Shown here in pieces: positions 44,522 to 56,990 of a stretch of 64,000 nt of DNA. This DNA is from Dipteronia dyeriana. Taxonomy: Eukaryota; Streptophyta; Magnoliopsida; Sapindales; Sapindaceae. Location of the stretch: assembly GCA_032871835.1 (NCBI GenBank), contig CM065299.1, positions 47,194,706 to 47,258,705 on the forward strand, written 5' to 3'. A model generated the notes under the pieces. That model did not search any database. It was not told the origin of the DNA and saw only the letters and a program-made list of their open reading frames with translations. Positions within the stretch are counted from its first letter, which is position 1, and each line of letters opens with the position of its first letter. The position numbers and the translations under genes are program-made.

Positions 44522-47036
44522 ATGTAGAAAACCAACCGCGATTCTATCGACTCCATTGTCGATGGTGAGGAAGCTACCAGCCTCGTCCAAAGGAATTAGA
44601 CGCATTAAAAAATTGACAGCGATAACTCTCTTTCTAACCCGCAGCATCGCCGGTCGAATAGGAACTTTGCCATTGAAGTTGGATTTTCTAACAAACCTGA
44701 TAGCCTCTGAACCTAGTCGATGAAGACTCTGATAGGGATCTTAAGAAGGTTGTAGCTGGAAAGGATCAAATTGCAGCTACAGGTTCCCTTCCGGATGGAC
44801 TTCTTTCCTACGACTTTAGGGTCATCTCGGATTCTACCAGTGATCCAAGGTCAATTGACCGCATGAGAGCCAAGTTTGGAATCGCTAACAGCATTTCCGT
44901 CTCCAGTTCGTACAAGATTTATAACTTCTTCAATCCTCCCAAGGGTGTGCATCTAATTCATTTAGCGGCCCTCGAGAATGGGCTCAGACTTCTCCTTTAC
45001 CCCACTTTCTGATGAGCTCTCAATGCTCTTCAGCTAGCCCCCTCCAATTGACGCCTGGCTTATGCAGCTATCTAATCGACTTTCTCTTAATATGGAGGGA
45101 ATAGTGCTAGCTGTGCAAGGTTACTAGAGAGCCCGGAGCAGAGGAGCTGGCAAACCTATTTCAGGTTAGAAGTATGTCTGGTTCTACCCAATGTCAGTTG
45201 TATGCTAAAGCTAAGAACAAGCTTAACTTTATCATTCTCGATGCTTCAAAGAAAGATTATGCCCAGAAAGAGGAATGGATCCTAGTAGGGGAAGACTAGG
45301 GAAGCTCGATCTTTATTGGTGGGCATGAGTTCGAGGTCCCCACATCTTTTAGTGACAAACCAACGTTAGATCGGGATTCCTTGCCAGCTGAATCTAAAAC
45401 CGCCATGAAGGCCACCCTTGTCGGGAACTATTTGAACCTGAAGTTTCCTACCGCTGATCCCATTGACTCTCGCAGGGTGAATCGATACCTATAAATTTCT
45501 ATCGCTAGTCCTCATATGTAAAGTAGCGAAGAGCTATCCTACTTTATTTCATCGGCCAGTTTGGTTCTAACATCTTTTTTTTAAATAATTTTTATTATTG
45601 CTCCGGCTTCCTACTGAAGCCCGACAGGCTCGCACCCCTCCTCCTCTTACAAGGTCGATAAGAGAAGTCCCATTCGCTACCTTAGAGAAAGGGGGCCAAC
45701 TGTTCTAGCTAGGGTCTTGCCTATTCTCTATCCGTCCCATTCTCCACTTAGGTCCAGGATGGTGCTCCTCGTATCATGGGCTACAAGGGTGCGGAGCAAG
45801 GGGACATTTGCTACTAAAGCGACTTCTACTACTCCTTCCTTAGTTGCCCCATGGCTGCTACTGTTACTGCTACCTCTGTCTCCCCCATGGGTAAATTGCC
45901 AAATGTTTATGCCATTCCGTCTGTGTCCTCGATTCCTCGGGCTTCGAAGAGCCCCGAGGCTAGAGTTGAGGGGGTTCCTCTCACACGCCTAAAACATTAG
46001 TCGAGCTCTGCCATGCTTGACGAGGCCTTAGGAAAATTTATTGCATCCTGCCCTGGGGTAGTCTTTCCCTGATGGATTCAATGCCCCTAGATATCTAGAT
46101 CACCTAGGGATCCGCCTTAGGCCGAGGTAACCATCATCTTTCATTTTTTTTCTTATAACGGTTGGCTCGATCACTTTCTAACTTGAACTCCATTTTTTTT
46201 ATAGGCCTTTAAATTCAACGTGGCCACGGGTCATCAGGTGTCCTCCCTTTAATATCGTGCAGCTAAAGCTAAGGCTAAAGCTGAGAAGGCCATGGGGTTG
46301 CTTGCGCGAACTCAAGCTCTAGTGCAATGACCTCTAGCTAGAGGGGAATGGAGGTAGAGCTAGCCGAGCTTCACTACGACTATGAGAGGTTGAAGCGATC
46401 CCTCGATTAAGAATGGTAGATGCCCTGGACCAAGTTATTATTATTTCTTTTTCCTCATTTGTATTAAGTTTATCGATATTTCTTAATAAGTGATTCGCTA
46501 CAAAAGGGTTTTTTTTAGTGAACGTGTCACAGTTAATTAACTCTTATTTTTAACCAAGGTCAAAGAGATGTCTTGTCCCGAAGGTGATGAGTCGGTTCCT
46601 TCTAACATGGATGAAGCTGGGAAACAGTCAGCTATGTCAGACCTTCCTCCTCCTTCTCCTCTCGTCTTCCTAGACTCGGGTCCTGGAGAATTCTCAAGGG
46701 GTTCGACTCATGGAGCATGAATGAGGCCATATAGAAGCCTGAGACCCCTCTGAAGTGTCTTCAAGGGAAGAGCTAGAGGTGAGAGAGAGCATTACGGATT
46801 TAATAGCCACCATTCTAGACACGGCCATCCCACCTGAGGTTCGGGCGGTGGTTAATGAGGTCTTGGAGGAGGACCCAGTTGAACAACAGGCAATCGAGGA
46901 TCCTCCAATGGAAAGGGTAGCAGAGATGGTCGTCGAAAATAAGCAACCACAAAAGGGAGGAGCATGGGGCGAGGTCTATTAGGAAAGGGGAGCAATAGAA
47001 GGGAACAGGGAGAAAGCAGGAACATGATATAATTTA
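44522..47036 (+). pseudogene. G5 antisense gene (plus strand here), broken
   Basis: ATG at 44522-44524 is followed at once by TAG, then K-T-N-R-D-S-I-D-S-I-V-D-G, aligning with the G1 and G2 starts. The middle part E-E-L-A-N-L-F-Q-V-R-S-M-S-G-S and Y-A-K-A-K-N-K-L-N-F-I-I lies at 45157-45245. An intron at 46127-46204 (GAG/GTAACC...TTTTATAG/GCC) matches that of the other three copies, and A-K-A-E-K-A-M-G-L-L-A-R follows. The acidic tail (46755-46982) is open: S-R-E-E-L-E-V-R-E, V-V-N-E-V-L-E-E-D-P. A frameshift precedes the last conserved residues near 47036. Confidence 0.76.
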
Positions 47037-47219
47037 TGCACAACTTGCTCTTATAGCCCGGAAAGGGGGGTGGGCACCCCGCTTTACTCAGGCAATGTTT
47101 AATTAGCTTTTTTGTCTTCAGTTTTTTAGCTTGTGTAGCCCAGAACCGGGGGTTAGGCTCCTTGCTTGATAACTGTAGCCAGTAATAACTGGAACATTGG
47201 ATTTTAAGTAAGAGAGCTT

Positions 47220-47640
47220 TCCAATCCCAGGCCCCTGTGGAGGGATTATAGCCCAATCGAGGCAGCAGGAGGGCTATCTAGCTATTTCCACCTCTAGTGG
47301 TCTGGATGAAAACTATGCTCTTACACTCAGACCCTTTTTTAGGGTGGTAGCCCGACCAAGTCTTTAGGAGGGCTATCTAGCTATTTTCTGGTCTTATGAT
47401 CCGGATGGTAACTATGCACTTACACTCAGATCCTTCTTGAGGAAGGTCACCTGACCAAGGCATTAGGGGTGATATAGGGGCTTCCCCGATCAATCCCTGG
47501 TCATGAGATCTGGATGGCAACTATGCTCTTACACGCATACCCTTCTCAGCGGAAGAAGGTGCCTAGTCGAGGCATCAAGGATAACGAGGGGGCTTCCCCG
47601 GCTAATCCTTGGTCTTAAGATGACTATATCGAACTAAAAC
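47220..47640 (-). repeat. 99 bp-type tandem repeats after G5 integrase
   Basis: In reverse orientation AGGGCTATCTAGCTATTT...CTATGCTCTTACACTCAGA recurs near 47270, 47370, 47470 and 47560. The two units next to the integrase carry a GGGGGCTTCCCCG variant instead of the CTATCTAGC core. Confidence 0.8.
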
Positions 47641-47789
47641 GTGTAGACCCTAGTTGGATATAGAGAAATCAATGTAGAATATAACCGAAGATGGAGAAAG
47701 CAGACTTTAATGATAAAAAAATGGAGTACATTATTGTCTGGGATTTCATTAAAACTTAAATGGAGGTGGTCTACTCATGAGTTCCCTAT

Positions 47790-48990
47790 TTAGGGGTAGT
47801 ATTTCCTCAAATGATCTGCATTCCAGGTGTGGTCGATGGGTCATCCATCCATGTCCTCGAGCTTATATGCCCCGTTATAGACCACTACCTTTACTAAGTA
47901 AGGCCTTTCTCAGTTGGGACCTAGGACCCCGTTTGATCTCTTCTTGGTATTCAAGGTTACTTTTCTGAGAACTAGGTCCCCTTCCTTAAAGTTTCGAGCT
48001 TTAAATCTCATGTTAAAGTACCTAGCAATCTTCTTATAGTAAATCACTACTATCTCAGCTACCCGATCTTGCTTCTCTTCCAAGAGATCTATGCTAGCTC
48101 AGAGCTTATCCTTATTGCTTCCATGTTTAAAACTTTGAACTCTAAAAGAGGTTAGCTTGTGCTCGATGGGAAGAATTGCTTCAACTTAAAAGGTTAAAGA
48201 ATAGGCATTTCTCCGGTGATTGTTCTCCTTGTATTACGGTAAGCCCATAAGACCTCGGAAAGCTCATCGCCCCATCTGCCCTTTCTCTTTTGTAACTTCT
48301 TTTTCAATAGCTTCTTGATAGTTTTATTGGTGGATTCCACTAGCCCATTAGTTTGAGGGTGGGCTACTAAGACGAATCTAAGGGCAATTCCCAAGCCTTC
48401 ACAAAAGTCCTTGAATCGACCGTTATAAAATTGCTTTTCGAGGTGAGCTATAACGATAAGAGAGGTCCCGAACCTACAAACTACATTGTTTTTTATGAAC
48501 CTTGTAGTATTCTCTTTTGATATTTGGGAGAACGATCCAGCTTCGACCTATCTTGTGAAATAGTCGATCATCACAATAGCATGCTTAGCTTGTCCAGGAG
48601 CAGTTGGAAATGGTCTGATCATGTTGACTCCCCACATAGCAAAGGGGTAAGGCGAGCTGAGAGATGATAGACACTTCGGTGGGAGGTGGCTTAAGTTAGA
48701 GGTCTTCTGGCATGGTACATAAGATTGTACAAAGTTCTTTGCTTCTTGATGGATAGTTGGCCAGTAATATCCCATGCGGAGTACCTGATATGCCAACGTT
48801 TCCCCACCAACGTGGTTCCCGCATTCCCTTGAGTGAACCTCTCTTAATGGCCATTTGATATCATCGGGATGCAAACATCGAAGCAGGGGAAGGGACCTGC
48901 CCCTCATATAGAGGCATCCATCTACCGGGCAATATCGGACTAAGAGACTTCTAATTCTTCTGGGTTGGCTGGGATCCTCGGGAAGCTTTC
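47790..48990 (-). pseudogene. G5 integrase, broken
   Basis: Open at 48907-48548 and 48394-48194. The zinc domain reads H-S-R-E-C-G-N-H ... S-Y-V-P-C-Q, so one Cys is Tyr. The first catalytic Asp is Asn (W-G-V-N-M-I). E of L-V-E-S-T-N-K-T is kept. The C-terminal part ends with K-Y-Y-P at 47790. Confidence 0.86.
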
Positions 48991-48999
48991 CTTCCTAGA

Positions 49000-49530
49000 G
49001 ATAAACCACTGTTGGATCAATCCAGTATGGCTGACGATCCAGGGCATAAATCTTCTTGCCCGCTGTTATGCTTGGTTGGGTTATCACTTGGAGAGGAATT
49101 CCCTGTGGTAAGGCCTGACCACTATTCACAACTATCTTGGCAAGGACATCAGCTCGATGATTCTGTTGTCGAGGCACCTGCTCGATCTTAAATCCCTTGA
49201 ATTTATTCTTAAGCAGTGGAAGTAGCTTCAAGTAGGCAACCATGTTATCCTCTTTAGCCTAATAATCCCTAAAAACTTGATTGGCTATGAGTAATGAGTC
49301 ACTCTTGACCTGCAGGTAATCGACCCCGAGCTCGACGGACGCCTTCATCCCGGCTATGAGGGCTTCATACTCTGCCTCATTGTTAGAGCCATTAAATTCG
49401 AATATGAAGCAGTGGCAACACTCAGTCCCCTCTAGATCTATCAAGACTATGGCCGCTCCTCCCCCGGTATACCCGGATGCTCCATCAGTGTAAAGGGTCC
49501 ATGACTTACAGCCCACCGGCTAGCTATCGA
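49000..49530 (-). pseudogene. G5 archaeal-type RNase H, best preserved copy
   Basis: Two open parts: 49516-49259 with W-T-L-Y-T-D-G-A-S-G, N-N-E-A-E-Y-E-A-L-I-A-G-M and V-K-S-D-S-L-L-I-A-N (catalytic D, E, D visible), and 49243-48995 with Q-V-P-R-Q-Q-N-H-R-A-D-V-L-A-K. One stop (after R-D-Y at 49259) separates them. This domain beside the gypsy RNase H assigns the family to Tat. Confidence 0.88.
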
Positions 49531-50850
49531 ACTTTGGAATCTTCTCAGGAGCTATATTTGTCGATACGGAGGTTGATTGGCCTAGGGGCACAGAGAGCTC
49601 TATAAAAAAGACCGCTAAAGCCTAAGCTTTAATTGCGGTCCTGGGTTTATACCTTAAATCAAACTGGGTGAGTTCCATGGCCCATAAAACAAGTCTTCCG
49701 GACACATCCTACCTTTGCTAGAATTGACAAAGAGGTTGGTCTATTACTGCTGCTATTGAGTGAGCTTGAAAGTAGGGACAGAGCTTCCTCGTCGAGGTCA
49801 CCAGGGCATAGGTAAGCTTCTCTAGAAGGGTATAATTCTTTTCTGGCTTGGTTAGGGTGTGACTCACGTAGTAGATAGGATGATGGACCATATCTTAATA
49901 ATCCTTGACCAAGTCCACACTGACCGCAGTTTCTAAAATGGCCAAGTAGATTTGCAGCTCCTCTCCCGGACTTGGCTTGACCAGTAACGGGGGCTTGACA
50001 GATACTTCTTCAAAGCTTGAAAAGCTTGCTCGCTCTCCTGGTCCCATTTCTTGTTCCTTCCCTACTTGATAGCTTTGATAAAAAGAGAAACATTTATCGG
50101 TGGATCGAGAAATAAACCTGTTGAGCGTCGCTATTTTCCCGGTCAAGACTTGAACCTGTTTGAGTAACGTGGGAGATTCTAGATCCAAGATAGCCTTGAT
50201 CTTTTCTAGGTTAGCCTCTATTCCTCTCTTATGAACCATGAAGCCCAGAAAATTTCCCGCAGTTACCTCGAAGGCACATTTGGAGTGGTTCAATCTCATC
50301 TGGTTTTCCCTTAGGATCATGAAAGTTCTGCGAAGGTCGTTCTGATGTCCTTTACAAGATTGTGATTTAGTGATCATGTCATCGATGTATACCTCCATCA
50401 AACTTCCAATCTCGAGTCTGAATAGTCGATTAACTATTCGCTGGTATGTAGCCCCAGCGTTCTTGAGACCAAACGATAACACTTTATAATAGTACAGACC
50501 TTGTACGGTAATGAAACTGAACTTATCATGGTCGTTTGGATGCATCTTAATTTGGTTGTACCCCGAGAATGCATCCATAAAGCTCAGGAGCTTGATTTTG
50601 AAAGTGGAGTCAGCCAACTGATCGATCTTCTAAAAGGAAAACTGTCTTTCGGTCACGCCTGGTTGAGGTCGGTGTAGTCAACATACATACATAACTTCCC
50701 ATTCGCCTTCGTGACCATGACCATGTTGGCGATCCATTCAGAGTAGTGCACCTTTCTGATTAATTTATCTACTTTCTTTTGAACCATGTTATTTTGTTTC
50801 CACTGCTAATCGGTGAGCAGCCAACGACATTGGGATCCCGGGCATCTAGT
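49531..50850 (-). pseudogene. G5 reverse transcriptase and first RNase H
   Basis: 240 codons are open at 50617-49895: F-M-D-A-F-S-G-Y-N-Q-I-K-M, F-G-L-K-N-A-G-A-T-Y-Q-R, catalytic Y-I-D-D-M, L-G-F-M-V-H-K-R-G-I-E-A-N, and the RNase H start. The RT N-terminus (W-I-A-N-M-V-M-V-T-K, Y-V-D-Y-T-D-L-N) lies at 50745-50640 in another frame. RNase H continues to 49531 with stops and a frameshift near 50060. Confidence 0.9.
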
Positions 50851-51144
50851 CGTGACTCCAAGCGAAGATTTCATTTAATTCTTTGAGGAGCCCGATCAGA
50901 CCCTTCTTCACTTATGGCTCTAAGGAAGCTCCGACCTTGACGACCTTTAAAAGGTTATCCATCTGAATATGTATATCTTCAATCTTGTCCATGGGATACC
51001 CACTGGCCCATTCCTTAGTTCGTTCTTGGATCATGGGGTTATCCTCTGAGCGAGCTGCAAGCTCTATATCCTCTACAGCAATCCCAGGTGTTTCCCCATC
51101 CTGGATTAGTGTAACCTGTACAAACTGTTTTGCTAGAGTTGCTG
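50851..51144 (-). pseudogene. G5 protease end and linker before RT
   Basis: It begins at L-A-K-Q-F...I-Q-D-G, the part after the protease in G1 and G2, and runs through the linker with W-S-H-D to the RT. The protease core and gag are missing because the LTR is joined directly at about 51144. Confidence 0.75.
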
Positions 51145-52272
51145 GACCACTACCACAGAGGTGATGGCCAGGGTCAGTACCTTAGGTACCTGACCTGTTA
51201 GGGCAATGGTGGATATTAATTACAGATATGAATATAATGAGAAAAGGACTGAAATGGCTTTATTACCAACTGTGAATATCATTCAAAAAGACTCTTAAAC
51301 ACTCTTAATCTCTCTAGGATACAGTATTGTGGCAACCTCGTGCCTATCGAATAGTAGATAATATTAGAAGTCGTATTCTGATTACAGAATTTAGGCCGAA
51401 GAATTTAGTCGATATTTTAACACCTTTTTTCCATCATGCTTGGACCTATTTATGCATTGTCCGAGTAGGTTTAAACTTATGAATCGCACACTACGATTCT
51501 ATGAATTTGTTCTCTCCTTATTGGGCCATATCTTTTCTTTGAAAGTCATTGACTTCAAAATAATAACGAATTCGAGAATATCTTTTGTTAAGATAAGTTT
51601 GTTTCCTTTTTGGACTGAATCTTTTGCCTTACACGTACGTAGAGTTTTAATGTTCGTTGGAGTGTAGATATGATATTGTGAGTATTCATGGCATGATTCT
51701 TCATAGAGGTCGTAGAGTTAGGTGTTCGTTGTTTCGTAGAGCAAGGTAGACCCTTGCCTTAGTTCTTATTCCATAAGCTTGGCATGACCCTTCCTGGTCC
51801 TTTAAAGCTTAAGACGGCCTTGTGGGCACTCATTGGGGGTAACATGGATTAGTCGAGCTTCCTGTTTCTCATCCAAATAGGTTCGAGTATTCCTTAGCGA
51901 ATTGGAGCAAAGCTATATAATGAACCTGATATCTTTAAAGGCCCCTTTTGTGTCTGGAAAGGATATCTGGCTTCTGGAAAGGTTGGCAGGCTTCTGGGGA
52001 GGTTACTAGGTAATTTCGATCTCGGGAAGCCCAGATAACCACGTGTCAGGCTCTGCTCGAATTCCAATGTTGGCCTAAGGAGCTCGATCTTGTCGTGTCG
52101 GGCTCTATTCCCGATAGTTCTAAAGCTCGATGACCCTTTCTCGCTTCTGTAGGGTGGTTCTATGGCCCACCCTTAGGACCCACGGTTCAATGACTGGTGA
52201 ACTCGGGCTTTGATTCCGGTTAGGAGAGTGGAAAATATTTTTTTGGTCCCTTGCCAAATTTTGCTATTAACA
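51145..52272 (-). repeat. G5 5' LTR, inner end deleted
   Basis: It ends on the plus strand with TTTTGCTATTAACA. The inner edge lies within the hairpin arm (GGTAGTGGTCC on the minus strand) and lacks the last 60 bp or so of the family LTR. Confidence 0.85.
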
Positions 52273-52743
52273 ATATTATTATTATTATTTTGTTGTTATT
52301 GCATTGTAAAAAAATTGTAACCTATATTAAAGACCAGGAAAAATCGCGAAGAAGGATTCATGAGATGAATCGGAGTAACCTGATGAGATTGAAAGACTTC
52401 TGAAGTTACAAGAAGACCAAGGAAAGCCTTAGGGAATTTTATTAAATTTTAAATTTCAAATTTTTAGGTTAAATAATCCACAGTACTCGGTCAATTCATG
52501 TATGCTTTATATTATGTGACGATAAAAGAATTTTCATGCATACGTATGTCATTTAGATTAGATGTGCCTACACAAATATATTTGATATGTCATACATGCA
52601 TCATAGCCTGATATTTTATGTATTTTTTTAATGTGATTAAAACGAACAATATACATAAATGGCTATGAATAATGAGATTAGTTTTTTAATGGTTAGAAAA
52701 CTTGGTAATTCTCGTTAATATTAATCTTGTTATTAAAATGTTT
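52273..52743. other. AT-rich filler between G5 and G6
   Basis: 470 bp starting with an (ATT)n run. I see no gene, LTR or Tat coding sequence; it is not a continuation of G4. Confidence 0.5.
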
Positions 52744-53611
52744 TGTCATATGTGAATTTTATCGCATAAACACGTCATCAACAAAGAGGATAATTTTCAG
52801 GTAGATATCTGAATAGGCATTCAGAAAATATCCTACAAGAGATTGCCGAAGAAGAGAAAACCCGAGTAAGCAGATGTTGAATAAAACCTACTCAGGGTCA
52901 GTCGACATCATATATTACTCGGGATCAGCTAAAGACACTCAGGATTGGTTAAATGACGCTTCTACTTGGGATCAAATGATGTTACTCGGGACCAGCGGGT
53001 ATTATACTTGCTCGGGATAAAATGAAGAAAACCGAATAAAAAACCTAGCGCTTAGTTCACACAGATTAGGTCATTAAATACACGAAGATATCCATCTGGA
53101 AGGAATCCCAAAAAGAACAGAATACTGAGCTGGAAGGGTTCACAACAAGACAACAACTTTATTTCTTTAAAAAGACTACGCTCTTATATAAGAAAACAAG
53201 TCCAAATTGGTCTACATTACTAGAATCCCATCCGATTTCAATACAAGACTCCGAAATAGGAAAGAAGACAATCAACTTCAAATAAGTAAATAATTATAAT
53301 TAAATACAAAGATCTATTACTTATACAAGGCATATTAGGGTTCTATAAACATATAAATAGACCCATAATCTCACCAAAAAAGATATAGACACCAATCATA
53401 GAAAAATACAGAGAGAAGAAAGAGAGATAGAGATCTTGTAACATTATAAATTCATAGTGGATTTTGGCTCGGTTGATTATTCAACCGCCCGTGGACTTTT
53501 TACCACGTAAAAAACTCGTCTTGTTTACTTTCTCCTCCTCTCTCTCTTTGAAATCACAGTCGTAATCCAATCCTTGTTGGCTTTTCTGATACAATCCAGA
53601 AATCAACGTCA
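52744..53611 (+). repeat. G6 5' LTR (868 bp)
   Basis: It starts TGTCATATGTG and ends AACGTCA five bases before the primer site TGG. Its first 320 bp recur at 57896-58216. CTCGGGA motifs recur several times in the first half. TATAAATA at 53352-53359 is a likely TATA box. Confidence 0.82.
53352..53359 (+). promoter_or_regulatory. TATA box of G6 LTR
   Basis: TATAAATA, followed by a pyrimidine/AG-rich stretch, about 250 bp before the LTR end. Confidence 0.6.
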
Positions 53612-53616
53612 ATAGT

Positions 53617-53631
53617 TGGCGCTAGAAGGAA
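53617..53631 (+). promoter_or_regulatory. G6 primer binding site
   Basis: TGGCGCTAGAAGGAA follows the LTR end after a 5-base gap. It is the TGGCGC type common in plant Ty3/gypsy elements. Confidence 0.75.
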
Positions 53632-53660
53632 GAGCTGAACCTCCGAAATGATTAAAAGCA

Positions 53661-55290
53661 ATGGCAGGAACCAAAAGCAGTTCCGGGGATGTCCAAAAAT
53701 CTCCGGATAACTTCCATCTTGGCAGTACCTCGCGGGATGTTGCTGCAACAATAGTAAACCAACCTACATTCCTAGCAGGGATCCAGCAAGTTCCTTCAAC
53801 CAGTGGAGATCTGACTTAACATTTCCGAGAAGCGTTGCAACAATTGGTGGCAGATGCAGCAAAAGAAAGAGTTAATCTACTGGCTACAGAGGTACAAACT
53901 CCTAACCTCCCCCTGCAAGGCTTTGTTCGGTGGTAGTAGGGCCAGAAATAAATACACCAGAAGTCGGAAGGAACCTTACTCCAATCAAACAGGCTGGATG
54001 TGAAACACCTGAAGAGGAATAACCACGTCAGAAGCAGAACCAGGATCAGACAGTCTGTACTAGACACCACAAACATGACTGGCATAGGGATCGGTCGTCA
54101 TCAAAAGATAGCGATCAGCACCATCAAAATCGTCATCATGGAATCATACGACATCAAAGTGAAGAACCTGAAAGAGGAAAGACAATCACCCAGCGGTTTA
54201 ACCATCGGGGAAGTCCGGTGGGATACAGGGACATCGTAATCCAAAGCCTAACTCGAGAAGTCGAGAACAATAGGCGACAGATGGACGCATTGGCCAGACG
54301 TTATGGGTGTAACGATTTATCTGATGACGATTCTGACAGTCTATTAACCAAGGAAATCTTGCGGGCCCTATTCCAGGAAAGGTTCAGGATGCCGCACGTG
54401 GAGCAATTCAAGAAGGACACGGACCCAAAAGAGCACGTCAGACGCTATAAAAGTGATATGGCCCAGTGTGCCCATAGTGATCCCTTACTGTGTCTCAACT
54501 TCCCACAAACTTTAGGAGACATGGGCTTAAGATGGTTCGGGAGATTACCCCCAACAAGCATTGAAAGTTTTGGTGAACCAAGCAGGAGCTTCTCAAGGCA
54601 ATTCCTGAGCAATGTTCACAGGAAAAAGTCAGTGGCTTACCTTTCTCAAATAAAGCAAGGAAAAGATGAGTCGCTGAAGAAATACCTGGGGAGATTCGGC
54701 CAAGCAGTATCAGAAATTGGTAGTGCAAACGATGAAGCAATAATTGATGCATTCATCAACAACCTGCAGAATGGATGGCTATCTTTCGATTTAAGAAGAG
54801 CCCGTCTGACAAGGTATGCAGATATAATGGACATGGCAGGAGGGTATGCATTAGCCGAAGAAAAAGAGTTAGCCACTGGAAGAAGGTATATGTATGGAGG
54901 AAAACCCGAGAAGGACGCCGAGTCCAAGGTGTAGAACCAAAAGGGAAAACAGAAAGGAAACAGTAAAGAAAAGAGCAATGACTGGGGAAACGGACGTAAT
55001 ACGAACAGACCACTGAAAAATACCGAGGCAGATAAACCAACTACACCCCTCTTTAGAAAAAACAGGAGGAAATCCTAGCCATTCTGGAAACAAATAATAT
55101 GGTACAAGAGTCACGCCGTCGATCTCAGTTTTCTGAGCGAGACACAACCAAATATTACAGGTTCTACAAGGAAACTAGTCATGAGACTTCCAAGTGTTAC
55201 CAACTCAGAGATTACATAGAAACCCTTATTCAGGAAGAACATCTATAGGATGTGATCTTTAAAAGAGATGAAAAATTAGAAGAAAAGAAA
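53661..55290 (+). pseudogene. gag: G6 gag, broken
   Basis: An ATG at 53661 opens M-A-G-T-K-S-S-S-G; a TAA and frameshifts follow. 238 open codons at 54218-54934 carry the gag domain: H-V-E-Q-F-K-K-D-T-D-P-K-E-H-V, L-R-W-F-G-R-L-P-P-T-S-I-E-S-F, I-K-Q-G-K-D-E-S-L-K-K-Y. The zinc-binding part (about 55150-55230) reads Y-R-F-Y-K-E-T-S-H-E-T-S-K-C, with its first Cys lost. Confidence 0.87.
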
Positions 55291-55499
55291 GAGATCAGGG
55301 CAGATCACAGCTCTGGTTGAAATCAAAGGGCCAGTCCAAAGGCCAATCAAATAATACATACGATCTTTGGAGGACCATCCACTGGAAAAAGTAACCTAGA
55401 GCGAACTCAGGAAATCAGAGAAGCAGTAGAAGCAAGAAATAACTTTGATGTAAACTCGGTCGTGCTAGACCCGAAGAGGGTAAGGGAATGATGAGACCC

Positions 55500-55850
55500 A
55501 ATAAAATTCACAAAAGCAGACTCACATGGCGTTGATGTTCAGCCAAACGAGACCTTGGTCATAAGCGCCCGGATTGGTCATCGGGAAGTCAGAAGAATCC
55601 TGATAGATAATGGAAGCTTAGCAGACATTCTCAACGTAGTCGCCTACGATCAACTCAGGTTAGATCGAAAGAACCTACAGCTCTTCCATACCCCACTCAG
55701 GGGATTCAGAGGTGTTAAGGTCAGGTCACTCGGGACGGTAAAGGTACCTGTGATTATTGGAGTGGCACCTTACCAGAGAACTGTATTGCTCGACTTCGTG
55801 GTGGTAGACTTTGATGATTGGCCATATAATGCACTAATGGGATGACCATT
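55500..55850 (+). pseudogene. G6 aspartic protease, active site mutated
   Basis: Open at 55555-55845. The active site reads L-I-D-N-G-S: Asp and Gly are kept and the Thr/Ser between them is Asn. G-F-R-G-V-K...G-T-V-K-V-P-V and W-P-Y-N-A-L-M-G follow as in Tat proteases. Confidence 0.85.
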
Positions 55851-55944
55851 CCTGAATAAAACTAAGGCCATAACAGCCACTTATGCCTTAATGATAAAAT
55901 TCTAGACCGAACAGGGGATTGAGATAGTCAAGGGATCCTAAGAG

Positions 55945-56990
55945 ATGGCCCGAAGAGTTAACCTTTCAGTATACAAGGACAAGATTGAACAGGTTTGCAC
56001 TATAACACAGCTAAGTCAGAACAAAAAGACACTATCGTTCGAATTCGATCCAAGAAAAGAGCCGAATGAATCCAAAACTGAACCGGTTGAAGAAATCACC
56101 TTGAAAGAAGATAAACCAGACAAAAAGGTCAAGATCGGGGACAACCTGGAAGGAAGAGTCAATCAAAGCCTCTTTGATCTACTTAAAGAATACAGGGATG
56201 TGTTCGCTTGGAGTCATGAAGACATGGTCGGGATTGATGCCCGAATAATATCTCACCATCTCACAGTAGACCTGAGCGTAAAACCGGTGATACAAAAGAG
56301 AAGATCATTCAATTTGAAAGAAGTTAGGCAATCAAACAGGGAGTAGAGAAGCTACTCGCTGTAGGATCGATTAGAGAGGTCAATTACCCTCAATGGGTGG
56401 CTTATGTAGTCCTCGTCCAAAATAAGAATGGACAGTGAAGGATATACGTAGATTTCACAGATCTGAACAAGGCATGCCCGAAAGATAGTTTTCCACTTTC
56501 AACGATAGATCAATTGGTGGAAACTACATCAGGCTATGAGCTACTCAGTTTCACCGACGCTTATTCGGGATATAACCAAATCCGAATGAACAAGGCTGAC
56601 GAGGAAAGAACAGCGTTCACGACTTATCAGGGTTTGTAATGTTACACAGTAATGCCCTTCGGATTAAAAAATGCAGGAGCAACATATCAAAGGCTGGTCA
56701 ACAGAATCTTCGCACGGCAAATTGGAAGGAACATGGACTTATACATTAATGACATGCTGGCCAAGAGCATCACGGCAGACAAGCAGACTTCAGATCTGCG
56801 GGAAACATTTGATGTCCTGAGGAGATACCAAAAGAAGCTAAATCCGAACAAGTGTTAATTCAGGGTTCCTTCAGGAAAATTCCAGGGTTTTGAAGTTATT
56901 TAAAGAGGAATCGAAGTCAACCCCGAGAAGATCCAGGCTCTGCAGAAAATTACTTTACCGAGGACACTCAAAGAAGTACAACGCCTGACA
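55945..56990 (+). pseudogene. G6 reverse transcriptase, broken
   Basis: The linker (55945-56346) includes F-A-W-S-H-E-D-M-V-G-I. The RT continues with Y-V-D-F-T-D-L-N-K-A-C-P-K-D, F-T-D-A-Y-S-G-Y-N-Q-I and F-G-L-K-N-A-G-A-T-Y-Q-R. The catalytic box reads Y-I-N-D-M, so the first Asp is Asn. Stops at 56638 and 56856 and a frameshift near 56330 add to the damage. Confidence 0.88.

Larger units (their letters stand above)
43056..52272 (-). mobile_element. G5: Tat-lineage element on the minus strand, gag lost
   Basis: Read on the minus strand: 5' LTR (52272-51145), end of protease, RT, RNase H, archaeal RNase H, integrase, 99 bp-type repeats, antisense gene (plus strand here), polypurine tract, 3' LTR (44114-43056). 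LTR end, primer site, gag and most of the protease are deleted. The flanks GATAT (43051-43055) and ATATT (52273-52277) share only ATAT in AT-rich DNA, so a target duplication is not proven. Confidence 0.87.

Noticed and set aside
43051..52277. A clean target-site duplication for G5
   Set aside because: Only ATAT is shared between the flanks, in AT-rich DNA, and the right flank does not continue G4.
54495..55147. Several minus-strand ORFs of 85-110 codons opposite G6 gag
   Set aside because: They overlap each other and a well supported gag frame on the plus strand, and show no domain; they are shadows of gag codons.
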